Shown: positions 18,643-28,272 of the stretch, piece after piece
Layout: the number at the start of each line of letters is the position of its first letter
How positions within the stretch are numbered: the first letter of the stretch is position 1
NCBI GenBank assembly: GCA_963848335.1
Contig: CAWKDD010000003.1
Span: forward strand, 1,189,942-1,253,941
From: Chersky-840 sp963848335
GTDB lineage: Bacteria; Actinomycetota; Acidimicrobiia; Acidimicrobiales; UBA8190
Direction: 5' to 3'
DNA length: 64,000 bases
Made by a program: the position numbers and the translations under genes
The notes under the pieces: model-generated
Told to the model about the DNA's origin: nothing
The model's input: only the letters and a program-made list of their open reading frames with translations
Databases searched by the model: none

Positions 18643-21444
18643 ATGGCCCCGCCGTCACCCGTAGAACACCGGGCCGGCTCCGGTCCGGGTTCGCCGGCGC
18701 CACTTCCCGCCGCGCTCACGGCGCTGGCCGGGCGCTGCGCGTCGCCCGATACCGCATCTGCGGTCCTGCGCCGGTTGGCCGAGGAACACCCCGAGGTCGT
18801 CGATCGACTGGTGCTGGGGTCCGAGCCCACCCCCCTGGCGTCGGTGCTCGTCGGCGTGTGCGCGGCCAGCAATTCCCTGGGTCGGCTGTGCGTGGTGGAC
18901 CGGGTCGCTCTCGACGTCCTGGAGGACCTGGACCACCCGGTGCCGGTGGACTGCTCGGACCCCGCCGCCCTGGCCAGAACGAAGCGGCTCGAACTGCTGC
19001 GCGTGGCGGCGAGAGACCTCCTCGGCCTCGACACGCTCGAGACGGTGGGGGCGGCACTGGCGGATCTCGCCCAGCAGGTGCTCGCCGGAGCCGTGTCGCT
19101 CGCCGGTGGGGGACCCCTGGCTGTCATTGGGATGGGGAAGCTCGGCGGGCGCGAGCTCAACTACGCCAGTGACGTGGACGTGCTCTTCGTCTCCGCAAAC
19201 GGGCCCGACGAGGAAACGGCACGCCGCGTCCTGCAGACCGCAGGCCTGTGCTTCCGGGTCGATGCCGACCTTCGGCCTGAGGGAAGGGCGGGCCCGCTCA
19301 CCAGAACCCTCGAGAGCTATGCCGCCTACTGGGCGCGCTGGGCATCCACATGGGAGTTCCAGGCGCTGTTGAAAGCACGGGCCGTGGCCGGCGATGCGGA
19401 GCTCGGGCGGCAATTCGCACGCGCCGCCGACGACCAGGTGTGGGGCAGGAATTACAGCGCGGACGAGCTGGCCGCGGTGCGGTCGATGAAGGCCCGGACC
19501 GAGGGGATCGTGAGCGGGCGCGGACTGGCCACGCGCGAGATCAAGCGGGGTCCGGGGGGCATCCGTGACATCGAGTTCGCCGTCCAGCTCCTCCAGCTCG
19601 TCCACGGCCGCAACGACCCGGGCATCAGGGAGCGCTCGACACTGGGCGCGCTCACCGAGCTGGCCGAGGCGGGGTACGTGGCCGCCGAAGATGCCATCGC
19701 CCTCGGCGACGCGTACCGCTTCCTGCGGACGGTGGAGCACCGGTTGCAGCTGGTGGAGGAGGAGCAGACACACTCGGTGCCCGTCGCCGAGACCGCTCGA
19801 CGCCGGCTCTCCCTCGTGCTGGGATTCGAGGACGACGCGTCGGCCTCGGCCACGAACCGGTTCGACGACGCCTTGCGCCGATGTCAACGCGATGTCCGGG
19901 CCATCCACGAGCGGCTCTTCTTCCGACCCCTGCTCGAGGCCTTCGCCACGGTCGAAGGACCGCCCGGCTCCACACAAACGGCGAACCCCCCCGGAGAGCA
20001 GACGGCGCGCCCGGTCATGTCGTCGGAGGCCGTGGCGCGGCGCCTGGCGGCCTTCGGCTTCTCCGACCCGGCGCGTACGCGGGCAGCGGTCGAGGACCTC
20101 GCCAGCGGGCTGACGCGCAGCTCCCGGCTCATGGCCCAGCTCCTGCCGCTGCTGCTCGACTGGCTCTCGCTCACCCCGGACCCCGACCTCGGGCTCCTCG
20201 GGCTCAGAGATCTCGTGGTCCACGCCCACCATCGCTCCCTGCTCGTCTCGACGTTCCGCGAGTCCCCCGAGGCCGCCCGGCGCCTGTGTCTGTTGCTGGG
20301 ATCGAGCCGAACGCTGGTCGAGGCCATCGAACGCAATCCCGAGCTCATCGCCACCGTCGGCGGCGATGACACACTCGCCCCCACCCCGCGGGATCTCCTC
20401 GTGGCCGAAGCCGGTGAGCGACTGCAGCGCAACGATGACGAGTCGTGGCGCCGGGTACAGCTGGTGCGCATGCGACAGGACCAGCAGGTCCGTATCGCCG
20501 CCCGTGACCTGCTCGACCTCGACGACGTGGTCGACACCGGGCACGAGCTCAGCGCCCTCCACGAGGCGCTGCTCGAGGCCGGCCTCGAAGCCTTGGGCCC
20601 CGAGATGCCATTCGCCGTCGTCGGGATGGGCCGCCTCGGCGGCGCCGAGATGTCCTATGCCAGCGACCTTGACGTGCTGCTCGTCTACGAAGGCGCCGGC
20701 GCCGAAGCTGGCGATGCGCTCGCCGAGTCCTTCCTGCACCTCATGCACGGCCCGAGCCCCGCCCAGAGGGTGGCTGCCCTCGACCTCGGCCTGCGCCCCG
20801 AAGGCGGACAGGGACGACTGGCCCGCGATCTTCACGGCTACGGCCTGTACTTCGACCGGTGGGCCGAGACCTGGGAGCGCCAGGCCCTGGTCCGAGCCCG
20901 CGTCGTGGCCGGCGACCGCGATCTCGGAGATCGGTTCATGGCGGTGGTGGGGGAATTCGTATGGGACAGGCCCTTCACCGAAGTCGAGGTGGCGGCCATC
21001 AGGCGGATGAAAGCCCGCATCGAACGCGAGCGGATCTCTTCGCGAGAGGACCCGCAATTCCACCTGAAACTCGGGCGCGGCTCGCTGTCGGACATCGAGT
21101 GGACCGTGCAGCTGCTTCAGCTCCGGCACCGGGTACCGGGGACGAGCACCGTCGCCACCCTCGACACCCTGGGTGAGCTCGGGATCCTCGATCCCGGCGA
21201 TCTGGCCGCGCTGGGCGATTCGTATCGCTTCTGTGAAAGGACTCGGAATCGATGGCATCTCGTCGGTGCCCTCCCGGGAGGCGCTTCCCCCGGAGACGCC
21301 CTCCCCACCGAGGCCGATCAGCTGTCGCGACTGGCCAGGAGCCTCGGCACCACACCTTCTGCGCTACGCGACGACTACCGCCGGGTGACCCGGCGCGCCC
21401 GCCGGGTGGTGGAGCGGGCCTTCTACGGGATCCAAGAGGCATGA
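18643..21444 (+). CDS. glnE: bifunctional glutamine synthetase adenylyltransferase/deadenylyltransferase
   Basis: A 933-residue GlnE that adenylylates and de-adenylylates glutamine synthetase. The duplicated nucleotidyltransferase layout is plain: the first half has AVIGMGKLGGRELNYASDVD and VDADLRPEGRAGPL, the second AVVGMGRLGGAEMSYASDLD and LDLGLRPEGGQGRL; each carries the DxD metal site. Helical GlnD-PII-uridylyltransferase-like stretches follow each (IKRGPGGIRDIEFAVQLLQL; LKLGRGSLSDIEWTVQLLQL). Length is normal for the actinobacterial protein. It is divergent from nadE. No glnA or PII gene is in the window. Confidence 0.95.
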   Translation: MAPPSPVEHRAGSGPGSPAPLPAALTALAGRCASPDTASAVLRRLAEEHPEVVDRLVLGSEPTPLASVLVGVCAASNSLGRLCVVDRVALDVLEDLDHPVPVDCSDPAALARTKRLELLRVAARDLLGLDTLETVGAALADLAQQVLAGAVSLAGGGPLAVIGMGKLGGRELNYASDVDVLFVSANGPDEETARRVLQTAGLCFRVDADLRPEGRAGPLTRTLESYAAYWARWASTWEFQALLKARAVAGDAELGRQFARAADDQVWGRNYSADELAAVRSMKARTEGIVSGRGLATREIKRGPGGIRDIEFAVQLLQLVHGRNDPGIRERSTLGALTELAEAGYVAAEDAIALGDAYRFLRTVEHRLQLVEEEQTHSVPVAETARRRLSLVLGFEDDASASATNRFDDALRRCQRDVRAIHERLFFRPLLEAFATVEGPPGSTQTANPPGEQTARPVMSSEAVARRLAAFGFSDPARTRAAVEDLASGLTRSSRLMAQLLPLLLDWLSLTPDPDLGLLGLRDLVVHAHHRSLLVSTFRESPEAARRLCLLLGSSRTLVEAIERNPELIATVGGDDTLAPTPRDLLVAEAGERLQRNDDESWRRVQLVRMRQDQQVRIAARDLLDLDDVVDTGHELSALHEALLEAGLEALGPEMPFAVVGMGRLGGAEMSYASDLDVLLVYEGAGAEAGDALAESFLHLMHGPSPAQRVAALDLGLRPEGGQGRLARDLHGYGLYFDRWAETWERQALVRARVVAGDRDLGDRFMAVVGEFVWDRPFTEVEVAAIRRMKARIERERISSREDPQFHLKLGRGSLSDIEWTVQLLQLRHRVPGTSTVATLDTLGELGILDPGDLAALGDSYRFCERTRNRWHLVGALPGGASPGDALPTEADQLSRLARSLGTTPSALRDDYRRVTRRARRVVERAFYGIQEA

Positions 21445-21521
21445 CCGGTGAGGACCAAGGACTCTCCGACGAGGCACCATTAGCATGGAATCCGGTGCAG
21501 TCAAGGCGAAGGTCCTGATCG

Positions 21522-23450
21522 GTGTCGACTCGCCACGCCCCGGTCGAACATCGCCTCGAAACCGATCCCGGCTCGGCCTCACAGGTCGACACCGTGCTGC
21601 ACCTGATCCCGGACGCCGCCGTCGTGGCGGATCCGGCCGGGACGATCGTGGCGGCGAATGCCCCTGCCGAGCTCCTGTTCGGCTACGCCCCCGGCGCCCT
21701 GGTGGGGGTGGCGGTCGACGTCCTGGTCCCCGAGCGCTTCCGGCCTCAGCACGGCACCCAGCGCGCCGCCTACGTCGCCGACCCCGCCCCTCGGCCCATG
21801 GGAACCCGTCTCGAGCTGTGGGCCGGCCGCCTCGACGGGACCGAGTTCCCCGCCGACATCAGCCTTGCCCCTGTCGACGGGCCCTCGGGACCTTGCACGC
21901 TCGCCGTCATCCGGGACCTCACGGCCCAACGTGCCGGATGGGAGGCGGGCGCATGGTTGGCGGCCATCGTTTCGTCCTCCGAGGACGCCATCGTGTCCAT
22001 GGACCTCAACGGCACACTCACCACCTGGAACCCCGGGGCCGAGCGGCTCCTCGGGTACCGATCCGAAGAGATCTGCGGAAAGCCGTTCTCGGTGCTCGTG
22101 CCCGAGAACCTGCGGCCCGACGTCGAGGAGCAGATGGCAGAGGTGAGCCGGGGTGCACACGGCTCGGGCCGCGACACCGTGCTCCTCCACAAGAACGGCT
22201 CCGAGATCGAGGTGGCGGAGTCACTCTCGCTCATCCGAACCTCCACCGGAGCGCCCACCGGGGTCTCGGCCATGGTGCGAGACATCACCGAGCGCAAGCG
22301 CGCCGAGCGCGAATTGCGGCGACTCCTCGTCGACGGCCAGCGACGCGAGCGCTGGCTGGGCGCGATCTCCGAGGTCAGGCTGTCGATGCTCGCCGGAGGC
22401 GGGCTCGAGCAATGGCTGGCTCTGATCGCCCGGCGGGTGTCGGAATTGTCCGATGCCGACGGGATCACCGTCAGCGTCGTCGCCGATGACGACGATTCTC
22501 GTCTGGAGGTCATCGCCACCCACGGGGCCGAGGTGCACCCACTCCGAGGTCGACGCTTCCCCATCAAGGACTCCGCCGCGGGACGGGTCTTCACCTCGGG
22601 CCGTTCGTCGCTCGCCGCCGATCCCTCCGCCTCGTCGCCGACCGATCAGGACGTCGTCCCCGTCGGCGTGGGGCCCCTCCTCCTCGTCCCCATCACCACG
22701 CTGCACGGCACCGACGGCGTGCTCGGCGTGGTCCGTCTCACAGGCCGCGCCACCTTCGGCCCCGAGGAGATCCGGGTCGTCGAGAGCTTCGCCCAGCAGG
22801 CCGGCCTGGCCATCGAGCTCGACCGCGCCCACGGAGATCGCGAAAAGCTGGCTGTGTTGAGCGAGCGGGAGAGAATCGCCCGGGACCTGCACGACCACGT
22901 CATCCAGCGGCTCTTCGCCGTGGGTATGGCACTGCAGGCGGCATCCCGTTCGATCACAGACGTCAAGGCTCTGGACCGGATCGGGGAATCGATCGAAGAG
23001 CTCGACGCCACCATTCGCGACGTACGTTCGACCATCTTCTCCTTGGCGTTGCGCACGAGTGACGGGCCGCAGAGCAGCACTCGGGCCCGCCTGCTCGACG
23101 TCACCTCCCTCGCCGCCCAGGGCCTGGGGTTCCAACCCCGACTGCTCTTCGACGGCCCGGTCGAAACGAAGGTCCCGGAGGACCTCGTACCCGATGCGCT
23201 GGCTGTGGTGCGCGAGGGGCTCTCCAACACGGCTCGCCACGCCAAGGCGTCACGCGTCGAGGTGCGCGTCGACGTGCACGACGGGCTCACCATCACGGTG
23301 ACCGACAACGGCGTGGGCATGGGCACCACCACCCGCTCGAGCGGGCTGGCGAACCTGCGTGCCCGGGCCGCGGCCCGGGGCGGGTCGATGACGGTGGGGA
23401 ACGGGGACAAGCGGGGCACGCGGCTGGTGTGGCAGGTGCCGCTCGACTGA
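21522..23450 (+). CDS. PAS-PAS-GAF sensor histidine kinase (NarL-type partner, DevS-like output)
   Basis: A 642-residue soluble kinase with two PAS domains (about residues 20-130, LHLIPDAAVVADPAGTIVAA; and 145-265, AIVSSSEDAIVSMDLNGTLT), a GAF domain (about 290-440), a HisKA_3 dimerisation helix with the phospho-His in ERIARDLHDHVIQRLFAVGM, and an HATPase_c domain (VREGLSNTARHAKASRVEVR, TVTDNGVGMG). No membrane span is seen, so the cue is probably intracellular (redox, ligand or light via PAS/GAF). No response regulator is adjacent, making it an orphan. A GTG start 77 bp after glnE is used; its ribosome-binding site is weak, so the first residues are uncertain. Confidence 0.88.
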   Translation: MSTRHAPVEHRLETDPGSASQVDTVLHLIPDAAVVADPAGTIVAANAPAELLFGYAPGALVGVAVDVLVPERFRPQHGTQRAAYVADPAPRPMGTRLELWAGRLDGTEFPADISLAPVDGPSGPCTLAVIRDLTAQRAGWEAGAWLAAIVSSSEDAIVSMDLNGTLTTWNPGAERLLGYRSEEICGKPFSVLVPENLRPDVEEQMAEVSRGAHGSGRDTVLLHKNGSEIEVAESLSLIRTSTGAPTGVSAMVRDITERKRAERELRRLLVDGQRRERWLGAISEVRLSMLAGGGLEQWLALIARRVSELSDADGITVSVVADDDDSRLEVIATHGAEVHPLRGRRFPIKDSAAGRVFTSGRSSLAADPSASSPTDQDVVPVGVGPLLLVPITTLHGTDGVLGVVRLTGRATFGPEEIRVVESFAQQAGLAIELDRAHGDREKLAVLSERERIARDLHDHVIQRLFAVGMALQAASRSITDVKALDRIGESIEELDATIRDVRSTIFSLALRTSDGPQSSTRARLLDVTSLAAQGLGFQPRLLFDGPVETKVPEDLVPDALAVVREGLSNTARHAKASRVEVRVDVHDGLTITVTDNGVGMGTTTRSSGLANLRARAAARGGSMTVGNGDKRGTRLVWQVPLD

Positions 23451-23456
23451 GACCTG

Positions 23457-24620
23457 CTATTGGGGCTCGGCGCTTTCCGCCAGCTCCACGTCGCGCCGGG
23501 CGATCACGTGCACATCGACGTCGCAATCCGCCGCGAAGCGCAGCACCCGCTGGACCACCGATCCCTTGGTGAGCTCCTCCCAACGACTGCGTCGGCTCGA
23601 CCCCAAGACGATCTGCGTGACCTGGTGGTCGCGGGCGAAGTCCACCAGGGCGCGAGCCGGCTCGTCGCGGTTGAGCACGTGCCATTCGGCCCCGAGATCG
23701 TCGGCCAGATTGTGCAGCTGGTCGAGCCCGTCCGAGGCACGCTGGGCCTGCTCATTGGCCACCACGTGCACGGCGTGCAGGTCGGCCTTGGTCCGGGCGG
23801 CGATGCGGGCCGCCCGGCGGATCACCGCATCGGTGCCGTGCGCCCCGGTGACCGCCACCATGATCCGCTCTCTCGTCTCCCACAGCGCGTCGGGATGTCG
23901 ATCACGGAGGTAGGCGAGGAGCTCCTCCTCGGTCTCGTCGGCGACGAAACGAAGGGCGAGCTCGCGCAGCGCCACGAGGTTCTCGGTGCGGAAGAAGTGC
24001 ATGAGTGCGTCGGGCACCTTCTCCGGCGGGTAGATGTTGCCGTGCACCATGCGCCGCCGGAGTGCTTCGGGTGACGAGTCGATCAGCTCCAGCTGGTCGG
24101 CTCTGCGCACCACCCAGTCCGGCACTCGTTCCCGCACCCGGGTGCCTGTCATCCGCTCCACGGCGTCGGCGATGCTCTCGAGATGCTGGACATTGACGGT
24201 GGTGATCACGGCGATCCCGGCGTCGATGAGCTCCATGACGTCCTGCCAGCGCTTCTCGTTCCTTCCCGCGCCGGGGACGTTGGTGTGGGCCAGCTCGTCG
24301 ACCAGGGCCAGCTCGGGGCGCCGGGCCAGGACGGCATCGACGTCCATCTCCTCGAACTGCGATCCCCGGTAGGCGACGACCTTGCGGGGGATCACCTCGA
24401 GGTCCCGGATCAGCTCGGCCGTGCGCGGCCGCCCGTGAGTCTCGACGAAGCCGACGACGACGTCGGCGCCGCGGCGGTGCCGGCGCCAACCTTCGTCGAG
24501 CATGGCGAAGGTCTTCCCCACGCCGGCGGCCGCTCCCATGTAGATCCGGAAGCGGCCCGTGGGGCCGACGGCGTCGGACTCGACCGGCTCCCGGTGGTCG
24601 GTCGTGCCTGGATCGGTCAT
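23457..24620 (-). CDS. kdpD: KdpD N-terminal sensor protein (KdpD domain plus USP domain, no kinase)
   Basis: A 387-residue protein equal to the cytoplasmic N-terminal part of KdpD. It starts with GRFRIYMGAAAGVGKTFAML (Walker A), continues with DVVVGFVETHGRPRT, ELALVDELAHTNVPGAGRNE (Walker B-like) and VITTVNVQHLESIADAVE, then a universal stress protein domain from about residue 245 (RIMVAVTGAHGTDAVIRRAA to QIVLGSSRRSRWEEL). It stops before the membrane and kinase parts, which are encoded divergently next door. It could act in trans on that kinase. Start is ATG 24620 or the in-frame ATG 24629. It is convergent with the orphan kinase gene, ending 6 bp from it. Confidence 0.88.
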   Translation of the reverse strand: MTDPGTTDHREPVESDAVGPTGRFRIYMGAAAGVGKTFAMLDEGWRRHRRGADVVVGFVETHGRPRTAELIRDLEVIPRKVVAYRGSQFEEMDVDAVLARRPELALVDELAHTNVPGAGRNEKRWQDVMELIDAGIAVITTVNVQHLESIADAVERMTGTRVRERVPDWVVRRADQLELIDSSPEALRRRMVHGNIYPPEKVPDALMHFFRTENLVALRELALRFVADETEEELLAYLRDRHPDALWETRERIMVAVTGAHGTDAVIRRAARIAARTKADLHAVHVVANEQAQRASDGLDQLHNLADDLGAEWHVLNRDEPARALVDFARDHQVTQIVLGSSRRSRWEELTKGSVVQRVLRFAADCDVDVHVIARRDVELAESAEPQ

Positions 24621-24705
24621 GTGCCCCATTGTGCCCCGTACCCAGGTGCTCAGGAGCAATCGGGCACCGGTATCTTGGAAGCGCGAGGGATGCGAGGTCG
24701 AACCC

Positions 24706-26190
24706 ATGGGAACACAGCGGCGAATGGTGGTGGGGTCGATCGCCGCCCTCGCGGCCATGGCCGTGCTGGCGGCAGGCATGCTGCCGCTGCGGAGCCACCT
24801 GAGCGTCGCCACCACCGCCCTCGTCCTCATCGTCCCCGTCGTGATCGGGGTCGTCCTGGGGGGCTTCCGGGCCGGCGTCTTCGGCGTGATCGCCGGGTTC
24901 TTGGTCTACGACCTGTTGTTCATCCCGCCCTACTACACGCTGTCGGTGGGGGTGAGCGAGAACTGGGTGGCCCTCGCCGTCTACATAGCGGTGATGTTGC
25001 TCGTCGCCAGCGTCGTGGCGCGCTTGGAAACTGCCCGCGCCGAAGCCCGCCAGCACGAGAGAGCCATCCGGCGCCTGTTCGAGCTCACCGACCTCCTCAT
25101 CGAGGACCGTCCGCTCCCCGAGGTCCTCGAGCTGATCGTGTCGACGGTCTACGAGGCCTTCGCCTTGCGCAGCGTGGCTCTGGTCCTTCCGGTCGAAGCC
25201 CAGCTCGAGGTGGTGGCCTCCGCCGGGGCGCCCCTTTCGGATGCCGAGAGCCATCAGGTGGTGCCTGCGCCAGGGACCCCCGTCAGCCTCGGGGCCTCCA
25301 CGGCGTCGCCGGGGGACCAGGCCCACACAGTGGCCCTGAGTGCCATAGGCCGCCCCATCGGCCTGCTGCACATGTGGGGCGCGGAGCTCACCCGCTACGA
25401 CCAGGAGCTCCTGCACACCTTCGCCAATCACATGGCACTTGCCCTCGAGCGGGCTCAGCTGCGCGAGCAGGCACTGCGCACAGAGCTGCTCGAGGAGGTC
25501 GACCGCCTGCAGCGAGCCCTGGTGGGTGCGGTGTCCCACGACCTGCGCACTCCGCTGGCGACCATCAAGGCTTCGGCGTCCACGCTGCGCAACACCGCGG
25601 CGGAGGTGCCGCTTCCCGACCGTGAGCTGCTGCTCGAGCTCATCGACAATCAGACGGATCGCCTCGACCGCTTGGTGACCAACCTGCTCGACCTGTCGCG
25701 CGTCCAGGCGGGTGCGCTCGAGCTGCGCAACCAACCGATCTCGGTGGGCGATCTCGTGGCCGACGCCCTGCGTGGCATCGGCCATTCCGCCGAGCGTGCC
25801 CCGGTCACCGTCGCCATCGACGACGACCTCCCCCTCGTGGACGTCGACCACCTGCTGATCGGGCAGGTGCTCGCCAACCTTCTCGACAATGCCGCCCGCT
25901 ACGCACCGGCGTGCACGTCGATCACCGTCTCCGCGTGCCTCCGTGGCGACGGCCTCGTGCAAATGGCCGTGGAGGACAAAGGCCCGGGCATCCCCCGGGC
26001 CGAGCGGACCAACGTCTTCCGCATGTTCAACCGCAGCGGGAACTCTGGCGGCACCGGCGTCGGCCTGTCGATCGCCAAGGCGTTCGTGGAGGCGCACGAC
26101 CAGCAGATATGGGTCGAGGACGTTGCGGGCGGCGGCGCCCGCTTCTGCTTCACCCTCCCGCCCGCACCGGTCCCCTCGGTCGTGCGCTGA
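24706..26190 (+). CDS. kdpD: KdpD C-terminal half: DUF4118-GAF sensor histidine kinase
   Basis: A 494-residue membrane kinase equal to the C-terminal part of KdpD. Four hydrophobic spans (DUF4118) occupy about residues 8-105 (VVGSIAALAAMAVLAAGM, VLIVPVVIGVVLGG, FGVIAGFLVYDLLFIPPYY, WVALAVYIAVMLLVASVVAR). A GAF domain follows, then HisKA with the phospho-His in LVGAVSHDLRTPLATIKASA and HATPase_c with LANLLDNAARYAP and GTGVGLSIAKAFVEAH. ATG 24706 has GAGG eight bases upstream. kdpE starts directly after the stop. The missing KdpD N-terminus is the divergent gene at 23457-24620. Confidence 0.9.
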   Translation: MGTQRRMVVGSIAALAAMAVLAAGMLPLRSHLSVATTALVLIVPVVIGVVLGGFRAGVFGVIAGFLVYDLLFIPPYYTLSVGVSENWVALAVYIAVMLLVASVVARLETARAEARQHERAIRRLFELTDLLIEDRPLPEVLELIVSTVYEAFALRSVALVLPVEAQLEVVASAGAPLSDAESHQVVPAPGTPVSLGASTASPGDQAHTVALSAIGRPIGLLHMWGAELTRYDQELLHTFANHMALALERAQLREQALRTELLEEVDRLQRALVGAVSHDLRTPLATIKASASTLRNTAAEVPLPDRELLLELIDNQTDRLDRLVTNLLDLSRVQAGALELRNQPISVGDLVADALRGIGHSAERAPVTVAIDDDLPLVDVDHLLIGQVLANLLDNAARYAPACTSITVSACLRGDGLVQMAVEDKGPGIPRAERTNVFRMFNRSGNSGGTGVGLSIAKAFVEAHDQQIWVEDVAGGGARFCFTLPPAPVPSVVR

Positions 26191-26880
26191 GTGGCCACCG
26201 TCCTCGCCGTCGACGACGACCAGGCATTGCTGCGCGTCCTGAGGATCGGGCTCAGCGCGCTCGGACACACCGTGCTCGTGGCCTCCACCGGCGAACAGGG
26301 CATCTCCCGGGCTGCCATCGGTGCGCCCGACATCATCGTGCTCGACCTCGGCCTGCCCGACCTCGACGGCATGGAAGTGTGCAGGCGGATCCGGCAGTGG
26401 AGCAACGTACCCATCATCGTGCTCTCGGCCGACGGGACCGAGGACAGAAAGATCGCCTCCCTCGACGGCGGGGCCGACGACTACATGACCAAGCCCTTCG
26501 GGATGGGCGAGCTCGACGCCCGCCTCCGCGTCGCGCTGCGCCACCGTGCCTCGGAGCTCGGCCAGGAGGAGGCCAAGGAGATCTCGGTGGGCCCGCTCGA
26601 GCTCGATCTCGTCCATCACGAGGCCCGGCTCGACGGCCAATCGGTCGACCTCACCACCCGCGAGTTCGCCCTCCTGGTCTTCCTGGCGCGTCACGCCGGA
26701 AAGGTCTGCACCCACCGCATGATCCTCGAGCACGTGTGGGGACCCCACTACGGAACCGAGACGCAGTACCTGCGGGTCTACGTGTACCGCCTTCGCAAGA
26801 AACTGGGAGACGACAAGGGCGAGCTCCTGCGCACCAATCCCGGGGTCGGATACCAACTCCTCGACGAGGGCAGGCGCTGA
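26191..26880 (+). CDS. kdpE: KdpE-like OmpR-family response regulator
   Basis: A 229-residue two-domain regulator. The receiver has the acidic pocket VLAVDDDQALLRV, phospho-Asp in IIVLDLGLPDLDGMEVCR, and the Lys in DDYMTKPFGMGELDAR; the OmpR/PhoB winged helix follows (TTREFALLVFLARHAGKVCT, QYLRVYVYRLRKKLGDD). Its GTG start abuts the kinase TGA, so the two are translationally coupled. In known systems KdpE induces the kdpFABC K+ pump at low K+; the operon is not in the window, so the target is inferred. Confidence 0.93.
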   Translation: MATVLAVDDDQALLRVLRIGLSALGHTVLVASTGEQGISRAAIGAPDIIVLDLGLPDLDGMEVCRRIRQWSNVPIIVLSADGTEDRKIASLDGGADDYMTKPFGMGELDARLRVALRHRASELGQEEAKEISVGPLELDLVHHEARLDGQSVDLTTREFALLVFLARHAGKVCTHRMILEHVWGPHYGTETQYLRVYVYRLRKKLGDDKGELLRTNPGVGYQLLDEGRR

Positions 26881-26889
26881 CCCGGTGCC

Positions 26890-26916
26890 CCGCCGCCTGT
26901 CACGCGGACGCGGCGG
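26890..26916 (+). terminator. GC-rich hairpin after kdpE
   Basis: CCGCCGC (26890-26896) pairs with GCGGCGG (26910-26916) around a 13-base loop, ten bases past the kdpE stop and before the aquaporin gene. No T-tract follows. A possible intrinsic-type terminator, weakly supported. Confidence 0.35.
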
Positions 26917-26962
26917 GTCGAGGAATTAGCCTCGGGAGCCATCCGCACGAAGGGGGAAGTCG

Positions 26963-27706
26963 ATGCCTCGAAAATTGGCTGCCGAGCTTCTGGGGACCCT
27001 GATCCTCGTCTATTTCGGCGTGGGGGTGGCCACACTCTCCTTCGGCTTCGACGCCACCGGTGCCAGCTTCGCCGCCGGTGTGGTCGCCACCGCCCTGGCT
27101 TTCGGGCTCACCTTGCTGGGCCTGGCCTATGTGCTCGGCCCGATCTCGGGATGCCACGTGAATCCCGCCGTCACCATCGGCGCCCTGCTGGCGGGCCGCA
27201 TCCCGTTGGCCGAAGCCGTCGGCTACTGGGTCGCCCAATTCGTCGGGGGGATCCTGGGCGCTCTCCTCCTGTGGGGCACCGTCAGCGCTACGCCGCTCTA
27301 CAGCCGGTCCAAGACCGGGCTCGGAGCCGACGGATGGGGGGCGGCGAGTCACATCCACATCGGTGCCGGGGGCGCGTTCCTCGCCGAGGTCGTGCTCACC
27401 GCCTTCTTCGTGTTCGTCATCCTGGGGGTGACCAGCAAGATCGGGAACGCCGCCACGGCCGGGATGGTGATCGGGCTCACGCTCACCGTGGTCCACCTCT
27501 TGGGCATCCCCGTGACCGGCACGTCCGTGAACCCCGCCCGCAGCCTGGGCCCGGCCCTCGTCCTCGGTGGGACGGCTCTGCACCAGGTCTGGCTGTTCAT
27601 CGTGGCGCCGTTGGTCGGCGGCGCCGTGGCCGCCGGCCTCCATGTGCTCATCTATCCGAAGGGTTCGCCGCAGTCCGCACCCGCCGGCGACAGTGCCCGG
27701 GCGTGA
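26963..27706 (+). CDS. MIP-family aquaporin
   Basis: A 247-residue channel with six membrane spans and both half-helix NPA boxes: GCHVNPAVTIGALLAGRIPL in loop B and GTSVNPARSLGPALVLGG in loop E. The opening RKLAAELLGTLILVYFGVGV is typical of AqpZ-type proteins. The arginine after the second NPA (NPARS) and the His in the first box favour a water channel over a glycerol facilitator, but this is inference. GGGG lies 7-8 bases before ATG 26963. It may be expressed with the following lipoprotein, whose start is four bases beyond its stop. Confidence 0.9.
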   Translation: MPRKLAAELLGTLILVYFGVGVATLSFGFDATGASFAAGVVATALAFGLTLLGLAYVLGPISGCHVNPAVTIGALLAGRIPLAEAVGYWVAQFVGGILGALLLWGTVSATPLYSRSKTGLGADGWGAASHIHIGAGGAFLAEVVLTAFFVFVILGVTSKIGNAATAGMVIGLTLTVVHLLGIPVTGTSVNPARSLGPALVLGGTALHQVWLFIVAPLVGGAVAAGLHVLIYPKGSPQSAPAGDSARA

Positions 27707-27710
27707 AGCC

Positions 27711-28268
27711 GTGAGCCCCGGCTCGTCTCGGCGCCGGCGCGGGCTCGCCTCGGCCGTCGTCGTCATCGGAGCCTTCGCAATGGGCGCCTGCTCGGCCAGT
27801 CCGGCGGGCAATGCGGCGCGCACCACGACATCGCGCCCCGCGTCGACATCGGGCACCACCACCCCGGCCACGACGACGTCGCTCCCCACCACCTCCAACC
27901 TGGTCGTGACGAATGAGATCCGGTCGCAGCTCGTCGCGGCCGGCGCCGCCCTGAACAGCCTTCCCGCCTCCGACTACACGGGCCTCTCCCCGGGCGAGAC
28001 GTTCTACGCCTACGACGCTTCGACCGGGGAGTACTGGGCGGGCGCCGCCCTCGTCCCGAGCCCGTCCTCGACGCCGGCTCAGGTCTCGGCCCAGGACGAC
28101 GGCGCCTACCTCCTCTTCAACCGCCCCTCGGACGGGCCGTGGAAGGCCTTTGCCGTCGGGCTGGCCGGCACCCCTGACGGGAGCACCTGCCCGATCGCCG
28201 TGCCCGCCGGGATCCTTTCCCTATGGAATTGGCCCCCGGGAAGTTGCCGGCCGGCCACCATCAACTGA
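27711..28268 (+). CDS. hypothetical lipoprotein, 185 aa
   Basis: Starts at GTG 27711, four bases after the aquaporin stop. The N-terminus is Arg-rich (SSRRRRG), followed by a hydrophobic stretch and a lipobox ending FAMGAC, so it should be lipidated and surface-bound. A Ser/Thr/Pro linker of ~35 residues follows. The globular part (IRSQLVAAGAALNSLPASDY, GETFYAYDASTGEYWAGAAL, GAYLLFNRPSDGPWKAF) has two cysteines near the C-terminus that could pair. The family is not recognised; similar Ser/Thr-linker lipoproteins are common in actinobacteria. Confidence 0.75.
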   Translation: MSPGSSRRRRGLASAVVVIGAFAMGACSASPAGNAARTTTSRPASTSGTTTPATTTSLPTTSNLVVTNEIRSQLVAAGAALNSLPASDYTGLSPGETFYAYDASTGEYWAGAALVPSPSSTPAQVSAQDDGAYLLFNRPSDGPWKAFAVGLAGTPDGSTCPIAVPAGILSLWNWPPGSCRPATIN

Positions 28269-28272
28269 CCCG

